A stretch of 64,000 bases of DNA from Nymphaea colorata (GCF_008831285.2 NC_045140.1:4071528-4135527), one strand, 5' to 3'; shown: positions 44,034 through 56,690, numbered from the stretch's first letter. Notes: generated by a model not told the origin, from the sequence alone. Made by a program: numbers and translations.

Positions 44034-45226
44034 ATGCTAAGCCTCCTCCTCTCTCGGACCGCCGGCGCGGCCACCCTCCTCCCTTCTCTTCACTCCAACA
44101 AGATGAATGAGAGCCCCAGAGCACGGAAGGCTGCCGCCATCGTCAGCCGCGCCGGGGAGGTGCGGCGCCAGGTTCTCTCGGCGGACGGCCGGACGAAGCT
44201 CAACCCTCGCCCGGACAAGGAGTTCTACGACTACCCTCGGCTCGTGAAGCACGTGGACGACGGGTTCATAGAGTCGTTGACGGAGACGTACAGGGAGAGG
44301 GTGGAAGGAGAGGGAGCGGAGGTGCTGGACCTGATGAGCTCGTGGGTCAGCCACCTTCCAGCAGAGATCCGGTATCGGAGGGTGGTCGGCCACGGCCTCA
44401 ACGCCGGAGAGCTTGCCAGGAACCCCAGGCTCGACCGCTTCTTCGTCCAGGACCTCAACGTCGACCACCGCCTCCCCCTCGGCAGCGCCACCTTCGACGC
44501 CGTCCTGTGCGCCGTCAGCGTCCAATACCTTCAACAGCCCGAGCAGGTTCGCTTTCCTTTGAAAAGAGACCATGTGAATCCTGGTTGACTCTCTGAATCC
44601 AGCTCACACGATAACCATGTGAATTCAGGTTTTATGAGAGTGCTGGGCACCGGGCCGGCCGGGCTCGATGCAAAGTTGGGCTCCGGCCAGCTTCGGGCCT
44701 GTGCCCACAGACTGGGCCTGACTAGACTCGATCTGATTTTAATAAAAATATTGAAAATATATAAGCTTAATGTATAATAAAATGTATAAAAATGTAATAA
44801 AAATATTATACATACACGGTTTCTTAAACTTTGGTAGAAATAGGAGGAGCATGCAAGAACTTGAGTCTGAAACGAATATTTTATTTGTTCATTCTTTGGG
44901 GTTGGGTGAACTGGCAGGTATTTGCAGAAGTTTTTAGAGTTCTTAAACCAGGAGGTGTGTTCATAGTGAGCTTCAGTAACAGGATGTTCTATGATAAAGC
45001 AATCAGTGCATGGCGGGATACGAGTGATTACGGTCGGATTCAGTTGGTTGTGCAATACTTCCAATGTGTATCCGGTTTTACAGAGCCAGAGGTGCTGAGA
45101 GGCATGCCCAGGAAGCAGGACGACCTTTCTCCCTTAACTTGGATTAAGAGGTTGATCGGCAAACTCAATTCCGACCCCTTTTATGCTGTAATTTCTTACA
45201 AGAATGTCCGGCCGATTAAGGATTGA
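44034..45226 (+). CDS. SAM-dependent methyltransferase, class I, substrate unknown
   Basis: Two exons, 44034-44546 and 44918-45226, with GT-AG splice sites and phase 0 at the junction; 273 residues. The product has a Ser/Leu/Arg-rich N-terminus that could target an organelle. It then has RTKLNPRPDKEFYDYPRLVKH...DDGFI, VLDLMSSWVSHLP at the motif I position, VVGHGLNAGEL (motif II), VQDLN, FDAVLCAVSVQYL (motif post II), VFAEVFRVLKPGGVFIVSFSNRMF (motif III) and a C-terminal DPFYAVISYK. The same unusual LDLMSSWVSHLP motif occurs in bacterial class I methyltransferases of unknown role, as I recall. It replaces the usual glycine-rich loop. The start was set at 44,034: the upstream in-frame ATG (43,908) would run through a GA-rich stretch that looks like leader sequence, and ATG 44,103 is an alternative. 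The last five bases of exon 1 (GAGCAG/GTTCGC) give an acceptable donor. Confidence 0.82.
44637..44740. repeat. hAT-type subterminal relic in the methyltransferase intron
   Basis: CTGGGCACCGGGCCGGCCGG matches the termini of the hAT elements at 51,881 and 56,868, and GGGCCTGTGCCCACAG about 55 bases on is its inexact complement. No target duplication was found, so this is a solo end or a decayed element. Confidence 0.4.
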
Positions 45227-45563
45227 GCTTGATTCACCCCATCATGTGGAGATCTCGTCTTTTACTTTCCGATTTTACAAGGGTAAGTTGCTTTCAGTGA
45301 GTACATTTTGTATCAAACAGCTCAATACATGCGTCCACTAAATACAGTAGAATACTTAGCTATTTGTGTATTCTTCACAAAAAATAGCGACAGACAAACA
45401 AGAATTGGATTGAGGTACCAATAGACAGTAATTCTCGTGCCACATCACTGCTGAGTGTGTTCCACCTCGTGCTTAGAAAAAATCTGTAAATAATCTCTTG
45501 GAAGAATCGAGTAGAGATAATCTCATGAGTTAAAAAAGCTCCTTTAAGTATTCTCGGTTGACC
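45227..45563. other. Short tail-to-tail spacer
   Basis: 337 bases between the stops of the methyltransferase and SIP genes. It must contain the 3' UTRs of both; no other feature is seen. Confidence 0.5.
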
Positions 45564-48500
45564 TCAATATGTGATGGAAATATGTCTTAAGCTTCTCCCT
45601 TTTTGACTCCCCAGAGAAAGTTTAAATGTCAATAGCCCATCCACAGTGTCATAATCAAAATCCACTTCCTCGGCGTCCACAAGGCAGTGCTTAGGTTTCA
45701 TGTTGGAATAAGCACCAAAACAGCCGCACCCACGTGCTGTGATCTTTATGACTTGTTCAAAAGGATCATTTGTATTGCTCAGTTCTTCAATTGCACCTCC
45801 AGAGTTATACATGTCGGTTAGTCCAAGTGGTGCAAACTGGATATGGTGACAGAATTCCTGAAAACAGAATTATATTTTGTTTCAGGTGGAACGATGTTGC
45901 TGGATATCAGTTGGAGGAGCAATATAAGTTAATGTAAAGAATGATGAAAATCTTACCTTGATTGGAGATATTGTAAATATTTCAAATTCCAGGGTTCTTA
46001 AGGAGATGCCAATCTTTCCTGAGCTTGGTAGTTTAGAAAGTTTACCTGAAGAATATACGCAAAAAAATTTGTCAAGCAAAAATGCTCCAAAGAAGATGCA
46101 GGAAGAAAAATTCTAAATTGGACCGCTACAATCTACATTACCTGAATTGAAAGCAAAGACAGCACAATGTCCTGTCCAACTTTCGCCAGCAAGTTCTTCA
46201 AGGTATTCAATATTTTTAGGACTCACATGGCCAAAAATTTTTGCAGACTGACTAACTGGTTCATGTTCGTCTTGCACTTTTTCCCTGCAAGGCCAACTTC
46301 CTGCTCCTTGGCAATTGAATGCACCCAAAACTCCAGTGGATTTGTTTAAGTTCCAAATCTTTAGTAGGCTACAGTCATGACATGGTAGTTAAATAAGTAT
46401 ACTGGTTGATAGTTTTCTTAGAAATAAGTATGTAACTTCATTCACAAATGTAGGCTACCTTTTGCCATCCATTACTGGGTCATTGAACAAACAGTCTCTT
46501 GTTGGCCGTCCTGGATATCTTGCTCTCAAGACTGACCCATCTGAAAGTACCAATTTCTTGAGAATCTTGAAGTCATGCTCGCCAGGCTTGTCACTGACAG
46601 ACAAAGGAAAGTAACCAAAAGAATAAACCAATTTTCTTTTGCTATATCACTACAATTTCCTTGATAGATGAAATGTGTTGTTTACCTGACATATACTCCA
46701 CAACCTCCCAGAGCTCTGGCTGCAGCATGAAAATGAGCTGTAGCATGGAGACTCTGTAGCAAAACAAAAATTATCAGACAAGACAATTAAAATATAAAGA
46801 TATGGAAAATTGTTTTTTTTTTCTTTTCTTTTCAAGAGGACATACATGGAACATATCCCAGTCTGGGACAACAATTTCTCCAAGAAGCATGCTGTTAAAT
46901 GCAACAGAAGCAATGTGGCGAGTTTGTAAGGTTGGTTCATTAGGCATGAAGTCTTCTGATGCCCTCGCAACTGCACTCGCCTTTGAACTGTGGAAGCCAA
47001 ATATCAGGTAGTTATTACTTCCGAACATCAAAAGTTTGTTCAGGAAAGGTTCACAGGAATTTAGGAAATTACTGAAGAGAGAAAAAAGCTGCATTGGCCA
47101 ACTAACTTGTAGATATACTCGGAGTCATGGCTCATGCAGCAAATGAGATGGTTCCCCTTGAAGTTTCGTGCTACTGATTCTTCTAGAGCTCTTTGATACT
47201 TCCGCATAAGCAACACACGTCCTCCATAACCTTTTCCAAGTGTCTCAACTGAGTTTTGCACATCCACCTTCACCCCATCTACTCCTTGGCTTGTAAGGTA
47301 GCCATGAAGGTCATTGAAAAAATTATAGAGTTTCTCAGGATCTATGACACCAACACCATATTTCTCCATACTGTCGATGGCAACATCCCTTAAATTTCCA
47401 ATATTTCCTGGAGATTGCACAGGGAACTCCATCCTAGGATTGTACTTTTCCATGGCAGGAGAGGTTGGTAAAATTCCTCCCCAGTAGCCAATCAAAGCAT
47501 GCCACATGTACACGTATCTGTGCCATTCAGAGAGATAAAAGGCAAGTTAATTGACATGCTTATGTTGATGTATGAAAGTTGCAAGTTCACTTCTCTTACT
47601 GCAGTCCATATGTTTCCTTCATTTTATGTATGAAATGTTTGAGATTATTGCAGGAATCGTCCGACCCAAAGTCCTGGAATTTTTTATTTTCCTTGATATC
47701 AACTAGCCTAGTTGCAAACCTGTGATATTGCAGGAGATTTTTAGTTAGGATCAGTGTGTTCTTGAAAAGGGAGGACAAAAACAATCTGACAGGAGGAAAA
47801 TATACAATATTTGAATAAGTTATTGAAGAGTATCAAACATGATAGATAAAGGACTCGCCAGACTTACTGTGTTCCATCTGTCATTTCCTGCCCATCTTTT
47901 TCATATTCATTTAGTGTATTTTGCCATCCATCATCAATGATAAGGAACCTTGCTGGTGTACCTCCTGCGGACAAGCTTAAAAAACACACAAGCAGACCAG
48001 GACAGTCAGATGAATGCATGGATAGGAAAAAGTAACAAAAATCTACGGATAGGTGTAGAGTTCTGGGGAGTTGATCAGCAAGTGTGTCAGCATATTTTTT
48101 CTTATGAGTTTCGAAAATGAGTACTAAAACAATCTTTGGTTCGTTGTCCATCATAATTTTGTTCCCCAATAGCCATTCATGTGCTGCCATCTACTTGTAG
48201 CTTGCACAGATGGGAAAACAATTTTGGACAAGCTGCAAGGCATCAAAGATTTTGGAGATTCAGAAAATAAGACTCTAAGTTATGATATTTGTTCTACTTT
48301 TCCAAATATTTTTTACTCTACCTAACACCTAGAAGGATAATTTTATTGAAGTAAATTCAGAAGCATCCTCTTTTAGCTTAGACTGGGTACGTGGGGAGTG
48401 AAAACTTGGTTCCTAATCTTCTATTTCCTAACAACATGGTATTCAAGCATGCCATTGCTAAAAGCACTCGACGATTTGTGATGAAAATATTTACTCCTAT

Positions 48501-50256
48501 TCACAAATTAGCAGTTATTAAATCGACATGTACTATGGTTCATGGATTAGCAAATCTCAAAGGCAGACATGACTTCATTCACTAAGGAATAGAAAGAAAG
48601 AAATGGAAGCTCCCAAGCCTAGAAACGATACCTTTCTAGACCTTCTTTGATCCCTCGAGGGTCGACATTAGTATAGAATGCATCCCAAGTGCACCAACCA
48701 AATAAGTCCAGATGGGCAGGAATCTGCATAAAACCAAATGACAGAAACATACTTATGAGCACATTAATCTCTTATAGGAGATATCCCATGAATGCTTTAA
48801 TGAGAATCATGATTACCTTTTTGCTCTCAATATGGCTGAATGTTCCTTTATGTTTAGCCAACATCCTAAATGGAAACAAGAGACCAAGCCTCGTAAGAAT
48901 TTTGAGATGTGAAAAGTTCATACCATAAGCAGAGAGGAGCCATTCTCACTCACACATACATCCATAAGAAATTGAAAAGTTATAAATCTTATAATCATCA
49001 TTACTTTCATTATTTTAAAGGGTCAAAACAATTGAATGCAGTTAGATTTACAATGCAAATTATTAGTAGTATAACACTGGACAGTGCTGTTAGCTATTTA
49101 TTTGAAAGTCTTGAAACAGGGGAGTAATAATCAAGGAACTTCTGTATCATAATATTAACGTAATAAGCAATAACATGAATCTAGCACCAAATCAAACAAT
49201 GCAAAGTGGCAGGGAAATAGAAGCTTACTGGATGGATTCCTTCATGAGCTCAAATGGGTGATCCCCTGAATTGACAAAAACAGCCTCAAGAGATTGGTTG
49301 GTTTTGACATCAGGATCACCTGTAATACAAGCAACTTATACATTAGCTACACAAAGAACATGAAAATCTCAAAAACTTGAACTAGAGTACAACTGACTCA
49401 GAGGCCACTCACCGCTCTCGATGCAGAATTGAATCTCATTCTGAGAATTTCCCTGCAAACTGCTTCTGAATTTGCCATCCAACACAGGCAGCAATAGTAC
49501 ATAGAATGTGTTCTCACCACTGCCATCATCATCTTCATCATGAATAGCACATTCTTCTCTTACTTCTATCAACAGCATCTGGCTCTCCAGTGGCACATCT
49601 TTTCCACAGTTTCCGTATCTAGGTATCATCCACCATATATTGAATCTGAATAAACACATCCATCTGTATCCTCTGCAATATCAAGTCCATTCACCACAAG
49701 AGGGCGTTACTTCCGACGATGTAGATAACTCATCTGACTGCACGATCATAGACATGGACTAATTCTTTGAAAACCTCACAACCGTGTCATACTATCTTGA
49801 GGCATCAGCAGTTCCTAAAGGTTCAAAACTACCCACATATACCAAAATTTGAGAACAATATGTTTAAGGCCATCACATTGTGATGACAATAGTATGAGAT
49901 ACATAACTTCCACATGCTTTTTATGTTCACACTGTCTGTAATAACTTCTGCCAATCTGAAGGAAACAAAATTCTTAACTATTTTTTTCGTTCTTCAGTCT
50001 TCCAAAAGGAGAAGACCGTTCTCAGGACGAGGCACGTAGAAAAGAGTGAGAGAGAGAGAGAGACGCACTGGAGGATGCCGAGGGAGAAAATGTGGCGGGA
50101 GTCGGCGACGGAGGAAGTGGCGCCGAGGAAGGCAGCGGCGTGGCCTGGCGGTTGAGGTGAGGAGACAACGACGTTCTCCGGCACGTTGGTGAGAATGGGC
50201 TTCCCGCGGACGGTCAGGATGCGTTTCCGGATCGAAGGGACGGCCGTGATCGTCAT
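45564..50256 (-). CDS. SIP: Seed imbibition protein / raffinose synthase-family GH36 enzyme
   Basis: Family members are called probable galactinol-sucrose galactosyltransferases; characterised SIPs are mostly alkaline alpha-galactosidases acting on raffinose-type sugars in the cytosol. Fourteen exons in transcript order: 50069-50256, 49413-49672, 49229-49319, 48817-48865, 48632-48723, 47868-47975, 47600-47719, 47107-47517, 46846-46987, 46686-46753, 46459-46593, 46142-46368, 45957-46045, 45564-45857. All introns are GT-AG and all phases close, giving 757 residues, full length for the family. Landmarks: ENVVVSS...FLGATS and FRFNIWWM (N-terminal beta domain), [13 protein letters not shown] (about 204-216), FLIIDDGWQ (about 237-245), [18 protein letters not shown] with the nucleophile Asp near 388, ARASEDF near 447-453 (RxxxD acid/base), [34 protein letters not shown] and AFNCQGAG. 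The usual RASDDF-PRDPASHT is [15 protein letters not shown] here, which may mark a separate SIP subgroup. No signal peptide. Confidence 0.92.
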
Positions 50257-50317
50257 CCTGATTTGGCAAAACCGTGATACCTGAGCGGTGTTCGAGCGGG
50301 AGATCCTCTTTTCCTTG

Positions 50318-50325
50318 TATTTATA
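50318..50325 (-). promoter_or_regulatory. TATA box of the SIP gene
   Basis: TATAAATA on the minus strand, 62 bases before the start codon at 50,256. Good consensus and distance. Confidence 0.6.
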
Positions 50326-50330
50326 GTTGA

Positions 50331-50338
50331 GAGACACG
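50331..50338 (-). promoter_or_regulatory. ABRE-like ACGTGTC element of the SIP gene
   Basis: GACGTGTC on the minus strand matches the ACGTGKC abscisic-acid response core, just upstream of the TATA box. Together with the bZIP palindrome further up, it would fit the dark, sugar and ABA responses known for SIP/DIN10 genes. Short motifs occur by chance, so this is an inference. Confidence 0.35.
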
Positions 50339-50477
50339 TCAGGTGACTCAGATCCGACGAGGATCCAGATCTGCTGTCAAGACGCGTTCAATTAAAACAT
50401 GCTCCCACCCACTGCAGTCCAGAAAAGCTGCTTCAGAAACTACCCTTGGTCCACCTTATCGGAACTACCATCTACGG

Positions 50478-50485
50478 TGACGTCA
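50478..50485. promoter_or_regulatory. Palindromic bZIP site TGACGTCA upstream of SIP
   Basis: A perfect TGACGTCA palindrome about 225 bases before the SIP ATG, a strong consensus for plant TGA/bZIP factors. Confidence 0.4.
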
Positions 50486-50489
50486 TCGT

Positions 50490-51872
50490 CCACATCACAA
50501 GGGGGCACATTAAATTTCTTTGAACTGATGTATGTCTAGATCCACAGTAAAATCTAAGATTTATTAAACTAAGGATCTTAAGTTAGATATAGGCCAGAAT
50601 TTTTTGTATGAAGAGGGTCAAGGAATAGTTTTAAAATTTTAATAAATGTTAAAATATATATATTTTTCAAAAATTTTACATAAAATAAATGATTTTTTTT
50701 TTAAATTTTACATATATCTATGTATATGGGGGTATCCTAAGGATTTTAGATTAAATGCAATCAAACGCTTCTTAAGATAACAATGTGCCCATATCAGCAG
50801 CTGATATGTATGCTTCTTATGGCCCCTTGCCGATTTTTATTCGTTCTCTATAGTGAAATCCCAGACCGTCAAACGGGCCTGATAATTTATATGTCATATC
50901 AGTTGCACCGGCCATCTGAATTGATTTTTGAATTTTTATTGGTTTATCTTTTGGAGAAGAAAAATTAAATTTAAAAGTATTATGTGTGGAACGATAACAC
51001 ACCGATACGGTTCGGGCGCATCATTTCCGTTGCAAAAGAGACAGGGCAGCCCTTTCATTTAGCAGCCGATACGTCCTAGTGGCTCGTATAGAATGATATT
51101 GTTTCAGTAGTTTTTGTTGGTTTTCTTGAAAAGCAAATCCAAAGCTAAAATATAAAAAGATAATCTTATTAATCTCAATAATAAACGATACGAGTTGACA
51201 AGGCGGATGCACCGTACCGTTTAAGATGACGGTGGCAATATCGTAATTAAATCCAAACAGAGTGCCCCATTTCGGGCTGTGAGTCCGTAGGCCCAGCTCG
51301 ATAAAGGTTGTACGGACGATTTCGAGTTTCGGGTCAAACCAGCGTCACCACTGCAAAAAAAGGTTACGGCATTGCCGTGGACAAGGATGTTTTCATAATT
51401 TATTAAAAGAAATGTACTTTATAGTCTTTTTACTTTTTTTTTTTTTTTTATATTTTCAAGTTGAAAGAAGACATTATTCTTGATAATCAACAAATTACTT
51501 CTTTCAGAGAAAAGCATAGCTCAACAAGTTGTTCATCTCAAAAGCTCGATCCATGGATTTAGATGTTATTTGAAAACATGATTTAATGATGCCTTTATTT
51601 GTTCATTTCTTATTTTATTTTTATCTTAAACAAATAATTCTTGGTTATCTCATTGTATGAGAATATTTGAAACATTATGTCTTTACATGAGGGGATTGTG
51701 AGCTTGTGATCCATTGAGATAGCGATCACTTCAGATTTGTAAATTCATCTTGACAAATTTTTCATACTTTTGTAGATTACATGAATAGTGGGGGATGGTT
51801 TGGGGGGTTATTTAACTTTTAAACTTCTGTCATTATGAAATGATTATTGACTAATTGAATCATACTAGACAC
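50490..51872. other. Intergenic stretch
   Basis: No gene, RNA or bounded repeat recognised. A T-rich run lies at about 51,430-51,450. Confidence 0.4.
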
Positions 51873-52134
51873 ATGTGAATTAAGTCTGGGCACCTCCAGC
51901 GGGTACTCAGGCCCAAGTCCGGGCCCGGGAAAAAGGGCACCGGCCACCTCCAGCGGGTACTCAGGCCCAAGTCCGGGCCCAGAAAAAAGGGCACCGGCCC
52001 ACCGGGTCGGCCCTAATGCGCCTAATAATTTATCGGGTGGGACCGGTGGGCCAATAAGCTCGGGAGGGCTCAATAAATTTTTTAATATTTATTTTATTAA
52101 TATATATATATAATTATAATATTTTATTACAATC

Positions 52135-52217
<83 letters not shown>

Positions 52218-52323
52218 TTTAATCAGGTCGAGCTCGAGCAGAGCTCGAGCTCGGGTTGTAATTCTCAAGCTGAGCCTAGGTTTTGGGTGTCGGGCCGGCC
52301 CGATGCCCAAACGTAATGTGAAT
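51873..52323. mobile_element. Non-autonomous hAT element with 8-bp target duplication
   Basis: The element proper is 51,881-52,315 (435 bp). It is flanked by perfect direct repeats ATGTGAAT (51,873-51,880 and 52,316-52,323), the 8-bp target duplication of hAT transposons. Ends: TAAGTCTGGGCACC and, inverted, TACGTTTGGGCATC (10 of 14 match). Subterminal GGGCCCGGG/GGGCCGGCCC motifs are typical. Inside are a 54-bp tandem duplication (units from 51,891 and 51,945) and an (AT)n tract (52,140-52,214). No transposase. Confidence 0.85.
52140..52214. repeat. (AT)n microsatellite inside the hAT element
   Basis: About 37 perfect AT units. The Tyr-Ile ORF across it is an artefact. Confidence 0.95.
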
Positions 52324-55300
52324 GCGTTGTGGATTAAAATCATGCTAAAATTTTGACTTATTCTTGTTTATCAAGAAGTCATGGTTGCACCTTGTTGGTG
52401 AAAATACAAGCACTGCACCAATTTGGCACACACATCAAATTGCTTTGTGCTTTTTTATATGTGAAAAGTTTTTTTATTGCCAAAAGATAGATTTGAAAGT
52501 AATGTGCTTTTCAGGTGCCTTTACTACGCATAACTAAACCAATAATTGAGCAGATGTCTATTTATTGTTAAATATTTGAATATAAACCTAAGAATACCAA
52601 TATAAATGCATGATTTATTTTTAAAATAAGTTATCTTTGTTAAACAATGGAGAGTCTAAGATTTGAAAAATATGGAATTTCAAAAACCTTAATTGGACCC
52701 CAGAGTTTAAGAAATACGTAGAGCATTCTTGGAATACCCTTTCATCATTGGGTCCATGCATGCATACAACTTAGCTTTGTATGATGCTTGACTTAGAAAA
52801 GTGAAGGCATGACGATTAGGTTTGAAATACAATCTAACCAGGTCTTGACCTAAGTTTTGGAATGAACTGAAATCGTGTTTTGAAATCATGATTTAATCAA
52901 TTGGGCATTGAGCCTGATCTCGATGGCAGGCTTAATCTTCTGATTTAGATACAAGGGAAAATATTGAGAAATTCTGTTTTGAAACCGTGTTTGAGATTTT
53001 GAAATTTGTTTGGAATGGAAATGACATAGACCAAGAAAAACAAGGGATGGGTTCTTTTGAGTTGGATCAAAGAAGAGGGAGGTTGGAACAAGATAACTTA
53101 AACTTGGAGGTGTTTGATGGTTTGCAATTTTGATTCAAGAATGAAAAATTCTAGAACCATAATTCCTCCTAAGACTGGAACGGAATCAAAATTTCAGGTT
53201 TTAGTTTCCTAATTCTGGAAACAAATACCATTTGTTTAATAGTTCCAATTTCTTAAAAATTAGCATTTTGATTCTAAATTTCTATGGTTCTTGTTTTATC
53301 AAACGCTCCTTAATGAAGTGAAGAACTCAAAAAAAGAAAAGTGGCCAAAATCTGGAGTTTTGTAGATTGGTTTTGTGATAATGGAAGCACAGTAACATGG
53401 AGAGGTACTTGGTAACTTACACCTTGATAATGGCCGCTTTTGTGATTCAGTTTCTTTGTTTATTTCTTGAGCCTGAGTTTCTACAACACCATAAAGTAAT
53501 GCCCATTTAAACTTCTTTCACCATCCTTTTTTCACAATCCCTAATTAACCATGCATCTTCCCCTAATTAATCCATAATTGAATGGAGTACATGCGGTTCC
53601 TTTTCCACCATTATGGTAATGGATCAATATGCAGTTATGTCATATCAAGTATTTATAAATGGAGAGAGAGAGAGAGAGAGGGGAGAGAGGGAGAGATAAC
53701 TAATGAGAGTATCCTAAGAGGCGGGAAGATAATCGAAAGAGGCCGAACGTCCTCCCACTTTCCTCTATTCCTAAAGTTCGGGGCTGCTTTGAGAGTTGGG
53801 TGTTCATCAACTCTAAATGGAGAGAGAGAGAGAGAGAGAGCCGATCAAATGAGAATTCATGCCAAAATTTGGGGACAAGAAGTCCCTTAAGTACAAGAAC
53901 AAACCGCAAAAACAGAAATAAAAAATGAATATACAAGATAACCACACAGTAAAATGAAAATAAGAAGAGGTGGAAAAAGAATGGATAGATGGCACAGCAC
54001 AGTCACCCAGCTGCAGACAGAAGACGGTATCATAACCAAAAAGCAAAATGGACATCCCCCTGCACCAGACAAGCCACAAGATCCGGCGATGAGAAGGTGT
54101 CCTTGAAGACCATATTGTTGCGCTCCTCTCAAATGCACCACCAAGAGTAAATGGAGAGAGAGAGAGAGAGCTAACGACAATATCACAAGATTTTTTTCTT
54201 TTTTGGAAGGATCAGATAATTCGAAGAGGAAGAAGCTACTCTTCTTTTCATCATGCACTTAGGTTTAGGACTGCTTTGAGACATGAGTGTCTAGCGCTAA
54301 TCCTAAGCAAAGCTGGGGAAGGAGAAAAAAAGAAATAGGAGGGAGAAAAAAAGAAAAGGAGACTAAGAGAATGGGCAAATCTCAGCATAAGTGGCCTCAC
54401 TTTCCACTAAATTAGTACCATCTCACTCTTCATAACTAAAATACCTTTAGTTCACACTAAAAAAAAAAACCTTTTTGTAAAGACAAAATTAAAAATAAAA
54501 AAAACAAAATTACGAAAGACATTTTTTTAATAAATTATCAAAATATCATTCCTTCCTTTAGGCTGTAGGCACACACGATCCCCAGGCATACTTAACTTTC
54601 TCTCCGGTTGCACTGGTAGGCACAAAAAGGGGAACACACATGAACAAGAGTGTGAGCTTTCACTACCAAAGTGGCCACACCCTTGGCTGCCATTCTTGAC
54701 TCACAAAGAGAGAAAGATCAAAGAAGGACAGGTGAAAAAAAGTCTAAGGGGGGACGGTCGCCGCATGGGCTCTGGCCCCACAAAAAAAATAATAATAAAA
54801 TTTACATATAAATTTTAGAAAATTTTACTTGTCTTATATAAAAATTAAAAAAAAATGATATTTCGGCCCGTGTCAAAATTTAGAAACTTTAATTCGACCC
54901 CCCTCATAAAAAATTTCAAGCTCCGCCCTGACAGCGACCACCGTGAATTAAATCAAGAAAAGCAGCAATCGCAGCTGGGTAGAAGGCGGATTCAACCTCC
55001 CTCCTCTCGTGAAAAATTTCTAGCTCTACCCTTGACAGCAACCACCATGAATGAATTAAATCAAGAGAAGCAGCAATCGCAGCTGGATAGAAGGCGGATT
55101 CAGCCTTTCACTTTTGTGCCTCCTAATTTAACTGCGTGGTCTTTTCGACCGTATCAACATGTCTTAGCTACCAAGCTGGGTTCGAGCACATCTCTGTTTA
55201 GTTTATGCTCTTGATCTTGTTTAGCTTAAAAGGACACAAGTGATCAAGTGTTTGGGGTGTGAAGCCTGAACTATGCTGTACAAGCTTCCCTAATTTTTCA

Positions 55301-56690
55301 AGGGAATTTATGTTATCTGACATTTTTTTTGGGGGTTTTGCCTTACTTCATAAGAGAGGCAGCAATTTTTTCTTAGATTCTTGATCTTTCTAAGATAATG
55401 AAAGAAACCCTTTGCAGCCATGGACTTAAAAGAACATTGTTTTGGAACCAAGTAAAAAAACTTTCTGTCCCCTTTTTATTTCTTTCCTTTGTTTCTTCTC
55501 ATAGTCCCTTCCTACCTGAACCTAGTTATATGCGCCACGCTAGTGTACTAATTTTTGTGGCGCTAGTATGGTTAGTGACTAAAATACCTTTAGTTCATAT
55601 TGATTTTTTTTTCTAAAAGCAACAATCAAAATTAAAAAAAGTAAGAGAGAGACTTTTTTTAATCAAATTAGCAAAATGTCCTTCTCTCCTTTGCTGCACA
55701 TGGCGCACGCAACTTTCTCTCTCCCTCCTACCACCAGTAAAGCACAGTCATGGCATAGAGAAGATAATTAACTAGAAAAGACCACACATTCTTAAAGACT
55801 GAATTAGTAGACGAAGAAAAAGAAGATTTTAGTGATAAAAAATCTAGTACTATCAATTCCCTATCCCATTCAAAATATTTGCAAACATCCGATCCCTTTC
55901 ATGTTCCCCCAAGATCTGTCTTCCCCTATTACTATTGTCAAGCAATTTTGGTACCATAACAGCATTCGACTCGGTTCTTGTGGTAAGAAATGTGCGTACA
56001 ATCCACTGTCAATTTTTCAGTTAAAGTTCAAAGCCACGATATTAAACATGCTCGTGTTTGAATGTTTTAGTTTAGCTACGTGCGTGTAAGAAAGTGAGGG
56101 TATGTATATATGTGTCTCTATGTAAACATAAAAATACATGTATAGAGATATTGAATTCAGCCAGCTGCTTAATATTGCCGGATAATAAAATCTTTTAAAA
56201 CCGCCAAAAAAGCACCTACTATAACAATGATTTATGATACTTTTACAGTTTATGGTATTTTTAGCAACAGTTTTTAAATGTTTAACCATTTGAATATATA
56301 TATGTGTCTTTGTCTGCAGCATACATCCCGATGGATGTATCAGGCCATTCTGACGCTGTTGCACTGCACAAGCTTACGAACACAGTAAAAGAAAGGGGAT
56401 GCTTTTTGTAATTTAGAAAAACATGTCTTTTGTAGTTATTTCACTTTTTTATTTTCATTTCTATCTTACCAGAAACTTGTCTTTTTTAGGTGAACTAGAG
56501 GTACTTTTATCAACAACCATACTAACTCGTGCATCAGTGGGACATATAACCAGCTTTGCATTGTGAGAGGCTGAATGGACAGATGGCTAGATGGTAGATA
56601 GGTATGCGGGTATCAGGTTTGTTTTTTGGTGCATGCGGATGACGTCTTTACTACGTTTCAATTTGTATGTTGGTACCCTCCTTTTTCCCC
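52324..56690. other. Intergenic stretch with minor repeats
   Basis: No gene recognised. GA microsatellites lie at 53,661-53,680, 53,820-53,840 and 54,151-54,169. A 108-bp period tandem duplication lies at about 54,930-55,110 (units with GAATTAAATCAAG at 54,945 and 55,053). The segment 54,770-54,930 ('ggccccacaaaaaaaat...cgaccccc...caagctccgccctgac') looks like a common plant retroelement relic. Confidence 0.45.

Noticed and set aside
44037-44573. 178-codon minus-strand ORF opposite methyltransferase exon 1
   Set aside because: Shadow of a GC-rich real exon.
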